From: JBKBKN01 sp046294625
GTDB taxonomy: Bacteria; Bacteroidota; Bacteroidia; M30B66
Reading direction: 5' to 3'
DNA: 64,000 nucleotides
Assembly: GCA_046294625.1 (NCBI GenBank)
Contig: JBKBKN010000004.1
Span: forward strand, 62,001-126,000
The notes under the pieces: model-generated
What the model saw: only the letters and a program-made list of their open reading frames with translations
Database searches by the model: none
What the model was told of the DNA's origin: nothing
Shown here: positions 9,917-18,975 of the stretch, one piece after another
Layout: each line of letters begins with the position of its first letter
How positions within the stretch are numbered: the stretch's first letter is position 1
Translations under genes and position numbers: made by a program

Positions 9917-10360
9917 ATGAGCTTAGAAGAGAGAATCAATGCCGACATCAAAACAGCCATGTTGGCGAAGGAAAAAGAAAAGTTAGAAGCACTTCGTGCC
10001 ATAAAATCAGCTGTACTATTGGCTAAGACAGAAAAAGTTGGAAGCGAACTCGATGCTGATATGGAAATGAAACTATTGCAAAAACTAGTAAAGCAGCGCA
10101 AAGAGTCTGCAGCGATTTATGTGACTCAATCGCGCCAAGATATGGCTGATGCAGAACTTTTTCAAGCAACTGTGATTGAACAATACCTGCCTGCCCAAAT
10201 AAGTGAAGAGGAAATTAGACAGACCATTACAGAGATCATAGCTTCTACCGGAGCATCCGGCATGAAAGATATGGGCAAAGTGATGGGTTTAGCTTCAAAA
10301 CAGTTGGCAGGAAAAGCAGATGGTAAACTTATCTCAGAGATCGTAAAGAGCATGTTGTAA
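9917..10360 (+). CDS. GatB/YqeY domain protein
   Basis: Small (147-residue) helical protein of the YqeY family, related to the C-terminal tRNA-binding domain of GatB. Its biological role is not settled, but a tRNA-linked amidotransferase function is often suggested. Typical features are the N-terminal LEERINADIKTAM, the region LVKQRKESAAIY, and the C-terminal GMKDMGKVMGLASKQLAG. The ATG at 9917 is preferred. A TTG two codons earlier overlaps the ftsZ stop but adds only two residues. It is the last gene of the dcw transcript and is followed by a strong terminator. Confidence 0.9.
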   Translation: MSLEERINADIKTAMLAKEKEKLEALRAIKSAVLLAKTEKVGSELDADMEMKLLQKLVKQRKESAAIYVTQSRQDMADAELFQATVIEQYLPAQISEEEIRQTITEIIASTGASGMKDMGKVMGLASKQLAGKADGKLISEIVKSML

Positions 10361-10389
10361 AGTGCGTTTGGTTGTTGTTTATTTGATAA

Positions 10390-10420
10390 GCGGGGTTCCG
10401 AATCGGAACCCCGCTTTTTT
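10390..10420 (+). terminator. Rho-independent terminator of the dcw operon
   Basis: A perfect 11-bp stem (GCGGGGTTCCG and its complement) with an AAT loop at 10390-10414 is followed directly by six T residues. It lies 29 bases after the YqeY-like gene and closes the long + strand operon. Confidence 0.93.
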
Positions 10421-10725
10421 GTGCCATACGGGATCACATCCATAAAGTTGTAATTGCTACCGCGAAATGACCTTTCTAAACTTATTCAAGTGGGGTAAAC
10501 CAAGCTTTTTATTGAGTGATATTCTTCATAAATTGATATTATTATGTTAATGTATACTTCACAAACACTGTTGTCAACCAAGAAATCAGGCTTGGCTATG
10601 ATTAAAAGATTTCAAGCACTCCTGCTAAGAAATGTGGGATTTCTTATGGATCACATTGCGGAACAATGCAAAAACAACGAAATAAAAAACAAGCTTCAGT
10701 TTAACCTTCTTATTTAGACCAAAAA
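10421..10725 (+). other. Intergenic leader region with two short inverted repeats
   Basis: No gene is seen between the dcw terminator and the T9SS protein at 10726. It holds two perfect short inverted repeats: TAAGAAAT with a 5-base loop (10626-10646) and CATTG with a 5-base loop (10654-10668). They lie 60-100 bases before the start codon. No clear TAnnTTTG element was found. The hairpins may belong to the 5' leader or be operator sites. Confidence 0.4.
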
Positions 10726-13527
10726 ATGAAAACAAAAATGACGCATATGAAAACAAGTTTACACAAACTCAAAAAAACACTTTGCACTTTTCTGCTTAGT
10801 ATGATTGGTGTCAGCTATTTGCAGGCACAGGATATTTTGGTGGCGGAATATAAATTTGAAACTAACCAACAAGGATGGAATTGGCAATCTTACACCACCA
10901 TGGGTGCCCCTACTACCAACCCTACAGCGGGATGGATTACAGGCTTGAACTGGGCATTACATGGTGGCACAGCGGGATGCATCAGACATAATGTTTCAAG
11001 TGGAGCAGGAAATTGGTTTGCACAATCTCCAGAACACGCTTTTCAAGCAGGCGAAGAGTATTATGTAAAGTTTGGAACTACTTTATCTGCAGCTAACACA
11101 ATAGCCGTTAATCAACGCGTACAGCTCCGCATGGGAACAAGCGCAACACACAACATGGGTACAATCGTTTTACCCTCTCAAACCATTCCTAACACAGCTG
11201 TGGGTGCAGCTAATTACGTAGAATATACAACTCCTACTTATGTTGTTCCTGTTGATGGAAATTATAGGATAAAAATTGGTGTCTTCTTTAGCGCCGGATC
11301 ATTTGCATGCTATTTAGACGGAATCAGACTATTTAAAGTAGCTCCACCGGCCAACACTTGGCAAGGAGATGTGAGCAGCGATTGGAACAACCCAGCAAAC
11401 TGGAGCAACAATGCCGTGCCTGTGGCTTCAGATCAGGTAGTCATTCCCGCGGTATCTTCTCCTAATGTATATCCTGTATTGAGCGGAATAAGCTCAAGTG
11501 TCACCACCTTAACCGTGCAAAATGGCGCCAGCTTAACTATTGAAGGCAATGCGGCTCTTACGCTTAGTGGTGATCTTACGAACAATGGTAGCATTACCGT
11601 AAATTCCGGTGCTGCATTGGTGCAAACAGCAAGCTCTACAGCAAGTGGAACCGGCACCTACAACATTAGACGCCAATTGCCGGGTAGTAATTTGGGCTTC
11701 CGCTTTATGGGCTCGCCCATCAGTAACCTGCCGGTAACTGGTATCACAGGCATCACCCCAACCGGACCTGATGGCGGACAAGTAACCCCTATGCCAAATT
11801 GTAACCCAAATTTTGTAGCTGCCGGCTCGCCTTATGGAAATATTCTTGAATTGAGAGAAAATCCTACAACTGTATTGAGCAACTGCGCACAGTCGCTATG
11901 GCATGTGAAGAGTGCGGGTAATCTTGAAAATGCAAGAGGCTATGCCCTTCGCGGCCAAGGTGGGCAAACTGTGACATTCACCGGAAATCAAATAAATAAT
12001 GGAGATGTTACTATTAGCGGTCTAACTCGACAGCCGGGCACCATCAATGACCACTTGACAGGAGGTGTAACGCGTGGCTGGCATCTATTGGCCAATCCCT
12101 ATCCCTCGCCTATTGTGATCACTGGATCAACAGATCTAGAACCTATTGGATTTGAAGGTCAAATTCATTTGTTTAACTCCGCAACGGGAACATGGATTGC
12201 TCCTGTGCCTCCATCTACCCCGATAACAATTGCTCCCGGTCAAGCATTTCAAATCAGAAAAATTACTGTAGGAGGCACATCAAGTTTCACCTTTACCAAT
12301 GCGATGCGTGTAGCCACCATTGGTGCATCATTCTTTAGCGAAAATACCGATTGGTTTGATTATCGATTAACAGCCAAAGTATCAGGAAACGGATTTACTG
12401 ACGAATCACATGTTTTCTTTAATCCAAATGCCACGCCGGAATTTGATCCGGCTTATGATGCCAATAAACTCATTTCCAATCCGGATGTGCCTGCCTTATT
12501 TACCATGTCCGGTATTGAGCGAATGACCTACAACGGATTGCCTTTGTTAAATGCTCCCACACAGGTTGATATGGCATTCTATCCAGCCAACAACGGAAGC
12601 TTTAATTTAAGTTTCGATTATCTTGAATCGCTACCATCCACAGTTATGATATATCTACAAGACAAGAAAACAGGTGTGTGGACTAATCTGAGAACTCAAA
12701 GCAGCTACACATTTACTTCATCTGCCGGTGATGATATTCAGCGATTTGTTTTGCATTTTGAACCTGCTTTGCGCATCAGTGCCTTTGAAGCAGCTTGCCA
12801 AAATAACAATGGAAGAATTGAAATTATCAACCCATCCAATGAAAACTGGATGGCTACCATTTCAAATGGTGACTTTAGCCAAACACTTGCCATTGCACCA
12901 GGTAACTATGAAATCGCCGGATTATCAGCAGGTATTTATTCCATCAGCTTGAGCAATAACAATTATCTTGTAAGCGAAACGATTACTGTAAATGAATTGG
13001 CCCCAGTTGATGCTGCATTTCACTTAATCGGCGTTGAAAATAAGATACTCCCTTATCAGCAATTAACGGCAATGGTTAGCAATCCAAATGAAAACGCAAC
13101 CTATGAATGGCTGCTGGATGGCTTATTCATCGGCTTTGGTTCTGAAATTTCATTTGCAGTAGCCGATGCCGGAAACTATAATTTGACGCTTCAGGCAAAT
13201 GCAAATGGATGCGCAAACACATCGGTTCAAAACATTTCGGTAGATCAGACTACATCAATTATGGAAGCTTATGCTTCTGCTCAAGTCAGAGCTTTTCCAA
13301 ATCCTGCCAATCAAGTATTGAATTTTGTCTGGAATGCTTCTCACAATTTCGATCAGCTTATCATTAGCGATATAACCGGAAGAAGAATCAGTGAAACTAA
13401 TTTGTCAGGTCGCATGCAAGCCAATCAATATCAAATGGATGTGCGCAATATGAATGAGGGCATTTATTTGGCCACTTTCCTCTCCGGGCAAAAACAAGTA
13501 ACGATTAATTTTATCGTGAGTAAATAA
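10726..13527 (+). CDS. Secreted protein with T9SS type A sorting domain
   Basis: Exported, probably surface-attached or released protein of 933 residues with no enzyme motif that I recognise. A signal peptide ends near residue 35 (SYLQAQD). Three ATG codons lie close together (10726, 10738, 10747), and the third gives the most compact signal peptide. Residues about 60-205 look like a carbohydrate-binding-type beta sandwich. From about 211 a WQGDVSSDWNNPANW module is followed by a beta-solenoid-like stretch (LTIEGNAALTLSGDLTNNGS). Near 455 comes GWHLLANPYPSP, then an Ig/PKD-like region, and the last 75 residues form the type A sorting domain (AFPNPANQ start, GIYLATF). The module order resembles the C-terminal part of the giant protein at 55607-64000. 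Function unknown. Confidence 0.85.
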   Translation: MKTKMTHMKTSLHKLKKTLCTFLLSMIGVSYLQAQDILVAEYKFETNQQGWNWQSYTTMGAPTTNPTAGWITGLNWALHGGTAGCIRHNVSSGAGNWFAQSPEHAFQAGEEYYVKFGTTLSAANTIAVNQRVQLRMGTSATHNMGTIVLPSQTIPNTAVGAANYVEYTTPTYVVPVDGNYRIKIGVFFSAGSFACYLDGIRLFKVAPPANTWQGDVSSDWNNPANWSNNAVPVASDQVVIPAVSSPNVYPVLSGISSSVTTLTVQNGASLTIEGNAALTLSGDLTNNGSITVNSGAALVQTASSTASGTGTYNIRRQLPGSNLGFRFMGSPISNLPVTGITGITPTGPDGGQVTPMPNCNPNFVAAGSPYGNILELRENPTTVLSNCAQSLWHVKSAGNLENARGYALRGQGGQTVTFTGNQINNGDVTISGLTRQPGTINDHLTGGVTRGWHLLANPYPSPIVITGSTDLEPIGFEGQIHLFNSATGTWIAPVPPSTPITIAPGQAFQIRKITVGGTSSFTFTNAMRVATIGASFFSENTDWFDYRLTAKVSGNGFTDESHVFFNPNATPEFDPAYDANKLISNPDVPALFTMSGIERMTYNGLPLLNAPTQVDMAFYPANNGSFNLSFDYLESLPSTVMIYLQDKKTGVWTNLRTQSSYTFTSSAGDDIQRFVLHFEPALRISAFEAACQNNNGRIEIINPSNENWMATISNGDFSQTLAIAPGNYEIAGLSAGIYSISLSNNNYLVSETITVNELAPVDAAFHLIGVENKILPYQQLTAMVSNPNENATYEWLLDGLFIGFGSEISFAVADAGNYNLTLQANANGCANTSVQNISVDQTTSIMEAYASAQVRAFPNPANQVLNFVWNASHNFDQLIISDITGRRISETNLSGRMQANQYQMDVRNMNEGIYLATFLSGQKQVTINFIVSK

Positions 13528-13552
13528 AGCAAAACTAAGTTTGGGTTTATAT

Positions 13553-13590
13553 AAAAAAACCGAAAAGGAGTGACCTTTTCGGTTTTTTTT
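13553..13590. terminator. Bidirectional terminator between convergent genes
   Basis: A stem of CCGAAAAGG with a 5-base loop is flanked by a run of seven A on the left and eight T on the right. It can therefore terminate both the + strand T9SS gene ending at 13527 and the minus-strand polysaccharide operon ending at 13611. Confidence 0.88.
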
Positions 13591-13610
13591 ATGCCGAACA
13601 ACAAACAACC

Positions 13611-14846
13611 TCATAAGTTCAACTTTTGCATCAGCCTAAACTGATTCCGCGCAAAAAGCAAAACTCCCCAAATGGTCCAAAAGACAATTCCAGCCTGACG
13701 ATTCAGGATGGACTCTGTAAGCGAATTGATAAGAATGATCAACCCGAATATTATCATAAGAAAGTCGCGGTTTTTTATCCCATAAAATATAGGCAAACCC
13801 ATATACATGATTAAAAACAGAAAGCCTCCTACGCCAAGCGCCAAAAAGGTTTGAAGGAACTGGTTGTGCGCATTGAGCTTTTTTTCAAATAAAAAATCAT
13901 GACCCCTTTTTTGATATTCCTGATTCAAAGCTTCATTATCATTGCCCACACCGGTTCCAATCCAAAAGTTGTTTTTGATCACCGCCCATGTAGATTGCCA
14001 AACCAATATTCGCTGACCGGCAGTGTCCACAGCATGATCGTCCTTTACACTGTAGGTTCTTATATCTTTGATCAACGTGTTTAATCTGTTAAATGGTACG
14101 GGTAAAAATGCCAGTGAAATGGCTAATATCATGGCTGAAACCCCTATGATAATGCGAGATTGGGTTGATTTCACCTTATCCTGAATCCATCGGAGTCCAA
14201 AAGCAAGATAAATAGCCAACAAGGTGATGAGTGCACTTTTCGAAGCCAACAAATAAATGCCAATGGTGAAAAATAGAATCAATAAACTCGAAATTTTGGG
14301 GTTGAAAGGGCATTTTTCAGTCCCATAGTCAGATAAGAGCAATGCAATGCAAAAGCACAAATACATAGAAAAGTAGCCTGTATGCATAAAATGTGATAGA
14401 TTGACATAATAGAAAGCATGCCAGTCGCCGTGTTGCAAATAGGTTTGAAGGGAAAGGCCAAAACAGGCGACCAATGCAGTAAGATTGGCCAAAACAAAAG
14501 CCTTGGACGCCCTTTCAAACAACGCTGATATTCCATTCAAACCACCGGAAATCATCAGAAAAGCAAGTAAAGCTACAGATGTTTTCTGCACTGCATCAAA
14601 CTGCGCCAGCGTCGGGTCGTTTGTCCCAATCATTCCAAGCAGATACATCAAAGCATAAACTACACTCCATCTGAGAAATACCGAAGACAGAATTGCTTTT
14701 GCTGGTTTGTCCCTCAGGAATGCAAATACTGCATTTCCTATCAAGCCAGCAAGCACTAAGGATAAGGCTCCCTGATAAATAGGCAACATGACCAATGCCA
14801 CGATAATTAAAACGCTATTGATATTTTCCGGATTCAATCTTGCCAT
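13611..14846 (-). CDS. O-antigen ligase/polymerase-like membrane protein (Wzy_C family)
   Basis: Polytopic membrane protein of 411 residues with about ten to twelve hydrophobic segments. The large periplasmic loop and motif near residues 285-330 (GTGVGNDNEALNQEYQK, then HNQFLQTFLALG) match the O-antigen ligase/polymerase superfamily, which joins or polymerises undecaprenyl-linked glycans on the outer face of the inner membrane. It is the last gene of the polysaccharide operon, 66 bases after the glycosyltransferase. The operon holds a second member of the same superfamily (18969-20240). One may be the polymerase and the other the ligase, but the sequence alone does not show which. Confidence 0.85.
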   Translation of the reverse strand: MARLNPENINSVLIIVALVMLPIYQGALSLVLAGLIGNAVFAFLRDKPAKAILSSVFLRWSVVYALMYLLGMIGTNDPTLAQFDAVQKTSVALLAFLMISGGLNGISALFERASKAFVLANLTALVACFGLSLQTYLQHGDWHAFYYVNLSHFMHTGYFSMYLCFCIALLLSDYGTEKCPFNPKISSLLILFFTIGIYLLASKSALITLLAIYLAFGLRWIQDKVKSTQSRIIIGVSAMILAISLAFLPVPFNRLNTLIKDIRTYSVKDDHAVDTAGQRILVWQSTWAVIKNNFWIGTGVGNDNEALNQEYQKRGHDFLFEKKLNAHNQFLQTFLALGVGGFLFLIMYMGLPIFYGIKNRDFLMIIFGLIILINSLTESILNRQAGIVFWTIWGVLLFARNQFRLMQKLNL

Positions 14847-14912
14847 AGCCTCATCATGCTAAATAGGTAACAAAATTGCGCTAAATTCATACCAGTGTTC
14901 TGACCCATCGGT

Positions 14913-16151
14913 TTATTTATTTTTTTGACCCAATCGCAACAAGAGCTCTTTTCTAAATCGCTCTGCTATCAAATTTCGGTTAAATTTCTCTCTAACATAA
15001 CGATAGCCGTTTTCACCCAACAGTGCACAATACTCCGAACCGGAGTAGAGCAACATGGCTTTATTGGCCAGATCCTGCGCATTTTCTGGTTCAAAAGCAA
15101 GGCCGGACTTACCCTGATCAATAAATAATTGTTTGGCTTCTCCTTCCACACCCAGCAAAATTGGCTTTTTCATCGCCAATACTTCAAACAGTTTGGATGG
15201 AATAGCACCAAGAAACAAGGGCAACCTCTTCAAAGGAATGACAGAGGCATCACAGGCTTTAATGATTGCCGGCATCTTGGCTTTAGGCTGATTAGGTAGA
15301 AAAACCAAATTATTTAGTCCCGCATTTCTCGTCATCGCCATCAACTTTTCCTTCTCCGGACCATCTCCAATTAGAATAAACTTGATGTTGGGTTCTTCTC
15401 TCAACATTCCTGCAGCCTTCACGATCACTTCCAGTCCTTGTGCATAGCCAATGATCCCTGCATAAAAGATCAAAAAATCACTATCCAAAAAACCTTGCTC
15501 TTGTCGCCATGCTCCCGTCTCTTTATTCGGGTCATACAAATCCGAATCTACCCCATTAGGCAACCAAATGATATCTTTTCTGTCTGTTCGGCTGCTGATA
15601 TTGGCAACAATACCTTGTGTCTGTCCGCTGATTACACTTGATTTTCTGTAAAGCCATAGCTCTAGTCTTTCGGCCATGCGAAGCACTACCTTGTTAGAAA
15701 TAATTCCCAGTTTTTCTGCACTTTCCGGCCACAAATCAGATACATTAAAAATCAGTCTGGCTCGTTTAAACCGAGAAAGAATTACTGCAGTTATTCCCAA
15801 GAAAAGAGGCGGACTTTCACAAAGCACATAATCATAGCGCCCGCGGATAAACAGACCACGCAGCAGTGAAGTGAACACAAATGAGAAATAGTTGAACAGG
15901 CGTGCCATCACCGACCGACTTTTGCCCACATAAATCCATGCACGGAAAAGCTTAATTCCGTCCATCTCCTCCCTGAAGAAGAGTTTTCCTTTATAATCAG
16001 AAAAGATCTGGTTTTTAGGATAATTGGGCATGGCGGTGAGCACGGTCACTTCATCGCCTGCTTTTACCAATCTGCTCGCAATTTCAAATAAACGATTCTG
16101 TGGTGCGCCGGTCTCAGGTGGAAAATATTGTGTCAGAATCAGAATTCTCAT
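14913..16151 (-). CDS. Glycosyltransferase family 4 (WbuB-like)
   Basis: GT-B fold glycosyltransferase of 412 residues, expected to add one sugar to a lipid-linked glycan in the cytoplasm. The N-terminal ILTQYFPPETGAPQNR and the NYPKN region resemble WbuB-type transferases. The C-terminal donor half has FYAGIIGYAQGLE near residue 220, LIGDGPEKEKL near 255 and a PSKLFEVLAMKKPIL motif near 330 containing the retaining-enzyme glutamate. The ATG at 16151 forms an ATGA overlap with the asnB stop. A start seven codons further upstream is less likely. Confidence 0.9.
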   Translation of the reverse strand: MRILILTQYFPPETGAPQNRLFEIASRLVKAGDEVTVLTAMPNYPKNQIFSDYKGKLFFREEMDGIKLFRAWIYVGKSRSVMARLFNYFSFVFTSLLRGLFIRGRYDYVLCESPPLFLGITAVILSRFKRARLIFNVSDLWPESAEKLGIISNKVVLRMAERLELWLYRKSSVISGQTQGIVANISSRTDRKDIIWLPNGVDSDLYDPNKETGAWRQEQGFLDSDFLIFYAGIIGYAQGLEVIVKAAGMLREEPNIKFILIGDGPEKEKLMAMTRNAGLNNLVFLPNQPKAKMPAIIKACDASVIPLKRLPLFLGAIPSKLFEVLAMKKPILLGVEGEAKQLFIDQGKSGLAFEPENAQDLANKAMLLYSGSEYCALLGENGYRYVREKFNRNLIAERFRKELLLRLGQKNK

Positions 16152-17968
16152 GCAAAGTGTTGTTTGGCCCATTTCTCCGCAATAAATAGCCGAAGCATTT
16201 CACTGTAATGCATCGACGATTTTCCGCCTAAATATGATTGATAAACCTCCATAAGCTTTTTTGAATCAATCAGCCCCAGCTCATCCAGTTTGCTTTGTTT
16301 GAATGCAGTAATTATATCATTTCGCAAGGATGTTTTAGTCCACAATTCTTCGGGCAAGGTAAAGCCTTTTTTATCTCTGCGCCAACGGATAGCATCGGGT
16401 AGTTCATGCATAGATTTTCGCAAAAGATATTTGCTCCAGCCATTTCTGATTTTCTCCAATTCAGCCACGTTGAGCATGAAATTCACCAAACGGTGATCCA
16501 TAAATGGCAATCGAGATTCTATGCTCCATGCCATGGAGTTTCGGTCTTCGTAATGTGCAAGCGCCGGCACTGAAAATCGCTCGATATCCACTATTTGCCG
16601 TTCTCTAATGTCATCAGCCATCCAGGTGCTTTCAGGAGTGTAGGTGTATAATTGATACGCTTTTGCCGCACCTGCCTTTCCAGGTAAATAGCGCTTGGCA
16701 TGTGCTAAGTCAAATTGCCAAATCATCGTACGGTAAATCAGTGATGCAAAGAGCTCTTTCAGCATTTGCAGATACGACCCATCGCGACGGAGCTTTTGAA
16801 GATAGAAAAAATAAAATTTCAAGTACCCCATCAAAATCTCGTCTCCGCCTTGCCCGCTCAGCACCACTGTGACATCGGTTTCTTGCTTTATTTTCTGAAA
16901 AATCTGATACTGCGCCACCATACTCATTCCGGAGAAAGGTTCATCCTGATGCTCGATCACCTTATCAAACATTCCGAGCATTTTTTCAGGATCTAACGAA
17001 AGCTGATGATTTGCAATACCTTTTTCCTTTACCAACAGATTGATAAAGCTAGCTTCACTATACTTTTTATGATCAGACACCACCGAATACGATGAAAAAC
17101 TATCGCCTAGCATCTCTTGCGCCACCTCAGTGATGGCCGATGAATCTAACCCTCCGCTCAGCAATGCCCCTGTTTTCACATCGCTCCTTAGCCTTATGCG
17201 CACACTGTCAAAAAACAGTTCACGAAATTGGCTAACCAAGTCACCGCTGTGCAATGTTTGATTACGCTCAAAATCCCAGTAGGTCTCATGTCGCTGCTTA
17301 CCACTTTTTAAATCTATATGATAGTTGGTGCGTGGAGCAACCTTCTTAATATGTTCAAAAAAGGTATCTGTTTGATCGTCGATCAAGGCTTGATTGATAA
17401 ATCGGGCAAAGGCACTTTGATTTACTTTCTTATGTTCAAGCAGCGGAAGCAATTGCTTAATCTCACTGGCAAAATAAATATCGCTTTGCTGCTTTAAATA
17501 GTACAATGGCTTAATGCTGAATCGATCGCGCGAGGCAATCACTCCCTGCCGTTGACAATCATACAGCACAAAAGCCCACATGCCGTTGAACAGGTGAAAA
17601 CCGTCTGCACCATAATGCTGATAGACCCGGATAATTACTTCCGTATCGGTTTCTGTATGAAACTGGACACCTTTTTTTTGTAGATCTTGACGCAGTTCGA
17701 TATAATTAAATATTTCACCATTGAATACGATGTGAATGCCATCGAAGCTCATCGGCTGAGTGCCCGAGTCCGACAAATCAATGATGGCTAATCGGCGATG
17801 GCCGAAAAAGATATTGAAACCCTGTTCTTCTGAAGATGCGGCAAAAGTCAAATGTTTCCCCGCATCCGGTCCGCGATGTTTCACCCGGTCGGTCAACTCG
17901 CGAAAATAGTGTGCTTGATTGGGGTCAAAGACTCCTTGGGTTCTTATGGCTGCAAATATTCCGCACAT
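16148..17968 (-). CDS. asnB: Asparagine synthase, glutamine-hydrolysing (AsnB family)
   Basis: Class II amidotransferase of 606 residues. MCGIFAAIR places the catalytic Cys at residue 2 of the N-terminal glutaminase domain. FNGEIFNY follows near residue 81 and the ATP-pyrophosphatase P-loop LLSGGLDSSAI lies near 268. The C-terminal domain has the SGQGGDEILMGY motif near 352. In polysaccharide loci such paralogues often amidate uronic acid sugars rather than make free asparagine. The location between glycosyltransferases favours that role, but this is inference. Its start overlaps the stop of the preceding gene as TAATG. Confidence 0.92.
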   Translation of the reverse strand: MCGIFAAIRTQGVFDPNQAHYFRELTDRVKHRGPDAGKHLTFAASSEEQGFNIFFGHRRLAIIDLSDSGTQPMSFDGIHIVFNGEIFNYIELRQDLQKKGVQFHTETDTEVIIRVYQHYGADGFHLFNGMWAFVLYDCQRQGVIASRDRFSIKPLYYLKQQSDIYFASEIKQLLPLLEHKKVNQSAFARFINQALIDDQTDTFFEHIKKVAPRTNYHIDLKSGKQRHETYWDFERNQTLHSGDLVSQFRELFFDSVRIRLRSDVKTGALLSGGLDSSAITEVAQEMLGDSFSSYSVVSDHKKYSEASFINLLVKEKGIANHQLSLDPEKMLGMFDKVIEHQDEPFSGMSMVAQYQIFQKIKQETDVTVVLSGQGGDEILMGYLKFYFFYLQKLRRDGSYLQMLKELFASLIYRTMIWQFDLAHAKRYLPGKAGAAKAYQLYTYTPESTWMADDIRERQIVDIERFSVPALAHYEDRNSMAWSIESRLPFMDHRLVNFMLNVAELEKIRNGWSKYLLRKSMHELPDAIRWRRDKKGFTLPEELWTKTSLRNDIITAFKQSKLDELGLIDSKKLMEVYQSYLGGKSSMHYSEMLRLFIAEKWAKQHFA

Positions 17969-18975
17969 TAGCTGAAAGAGTTGTAAATTTCCCGTAGTTT
18001 ACCGGCCACGGCTGCTTCACTGTGAAAATCGGAGACAAATTTCCGGCTTTTCGCTCCGATTTCACGCAGTTGATCGCGATTTTCCCAAATTTGTATCAAC
18101 ACGTCTTCTAAATTGTGCTCCCCGGCATTGATAATCGGCAGTTGCAAAGGCAAAGCAGCATTCAATAAATCTTGTCGAATATAAGCCAACACCGGCAAAT
18201 TTAACGACATCATTTCTACAGCAAAATTGCCATACCAGCCTACCCTGATCTGATCAATTGCCAAGTCGGCAGATTGAGCCAAGGAAAACACCTGCTCTCT
18301 GGTCATTTGCTCAGCAAGCACCAACTCAAATTTATCTTGATGTCTACTCAGTACCTCGATAATTCGGTCTGTCCCTTTAATGGAGCGATCGGTAGGTGCG
18401 TGAATGATGTTGAGCTTACTGTTCACTTTTGATGATGTAGACAATAGCTCCTTGTTGACTTCAACGATCTTGGGAATCAGGTGAATATTTGCACGTTTCA
18501 AATACGTAACCAAATCCGGTGTTGACACTGTAACGGCATCCGCAATTTGGCATAGTTTCAAAAGCCTTTTTCTGCGATTAGTGCTACGACTTGGGCTGCA
18601 AAACTGATCCTTTATTTTGCACTGAGAACATACCGATTGCGCAAGTGGATGAAAACGATCACGAATTTCGCAGCCTTGAAAATGAAGCACAATTTTTTTC
18701 CCTAATAATTGAAGAAAGCGGAGCTCTAAGCCAGCCAGACGGCTATACAGCTCGTGATGATTTTGACTCAATGGCAAAAGAAAGTAACCTGTATAAAAAT
18801 GCAACACATTGGCTTTGAAAAGGATCGTGAACCAAAACAAAGGATTCAGTAAGTTGCCATAAGTGTAGCTTCGGCTATTCAGGCCCATTTGCCTTTCAGC
18901 ACGACTATTTTTCTCAGCCGTATGATTCCATGACTTTGGACCGTGCAATATAATTAGTTGGTCGGGTTTCAACAT
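17968..18975 (-). CDS. Glycosyltransferase-like protein of the polysaccharide operon
   Basis: Protein of 335 residues with a GT-B-like layout. The C-terminal half holds a stretch typical of nucleotide-sugar binding (NIIHAPTDRSIKGTDRI near residue 185, then EMMSLNLPVLAYI near 265). The middle has an unusual cluster of cysteines (CEIRDR, CSQCKIKDQFC at about residues 99-127) that could bind a metal. The N-terminal half lacks the usual glycine-rich loop, so the family is uncertain. It overlaps the preceding O-antigen polymerase gene by seven bases and asnB by one, so it belongs to this operon. Confidence 0.75.
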   Translation of the reverse strand: MLKPDQLIILHGPKSWNHTAEKNSRAERQMGLNSRSYTYGNLLNPLFWFTILFKANVLHFYTGYFLLPLSQNHHELYSRLAGLELRFLQLLGKKIVLHFQGCEIRDRFHPLAQSVCSQCKIKDQFCSPSRSTNRRKRLLKLCQIADAVTVSTPDLVTYLKRANIHLIPKIVEVNKELLSTSSKVNSKLNIIHAPTDRSIKGTDRIIEVLSRHQDKFELVLAEQMTREQVFSLAQSADLAIDQIRVGWYGNFAVEMMSLNLPVLAYIRQDLLNAALPLQLPIINAGEHNLEDVLIQIWENRDQLREIGAKSRKFVSDFHSEAAVAGKLREIYNSFS

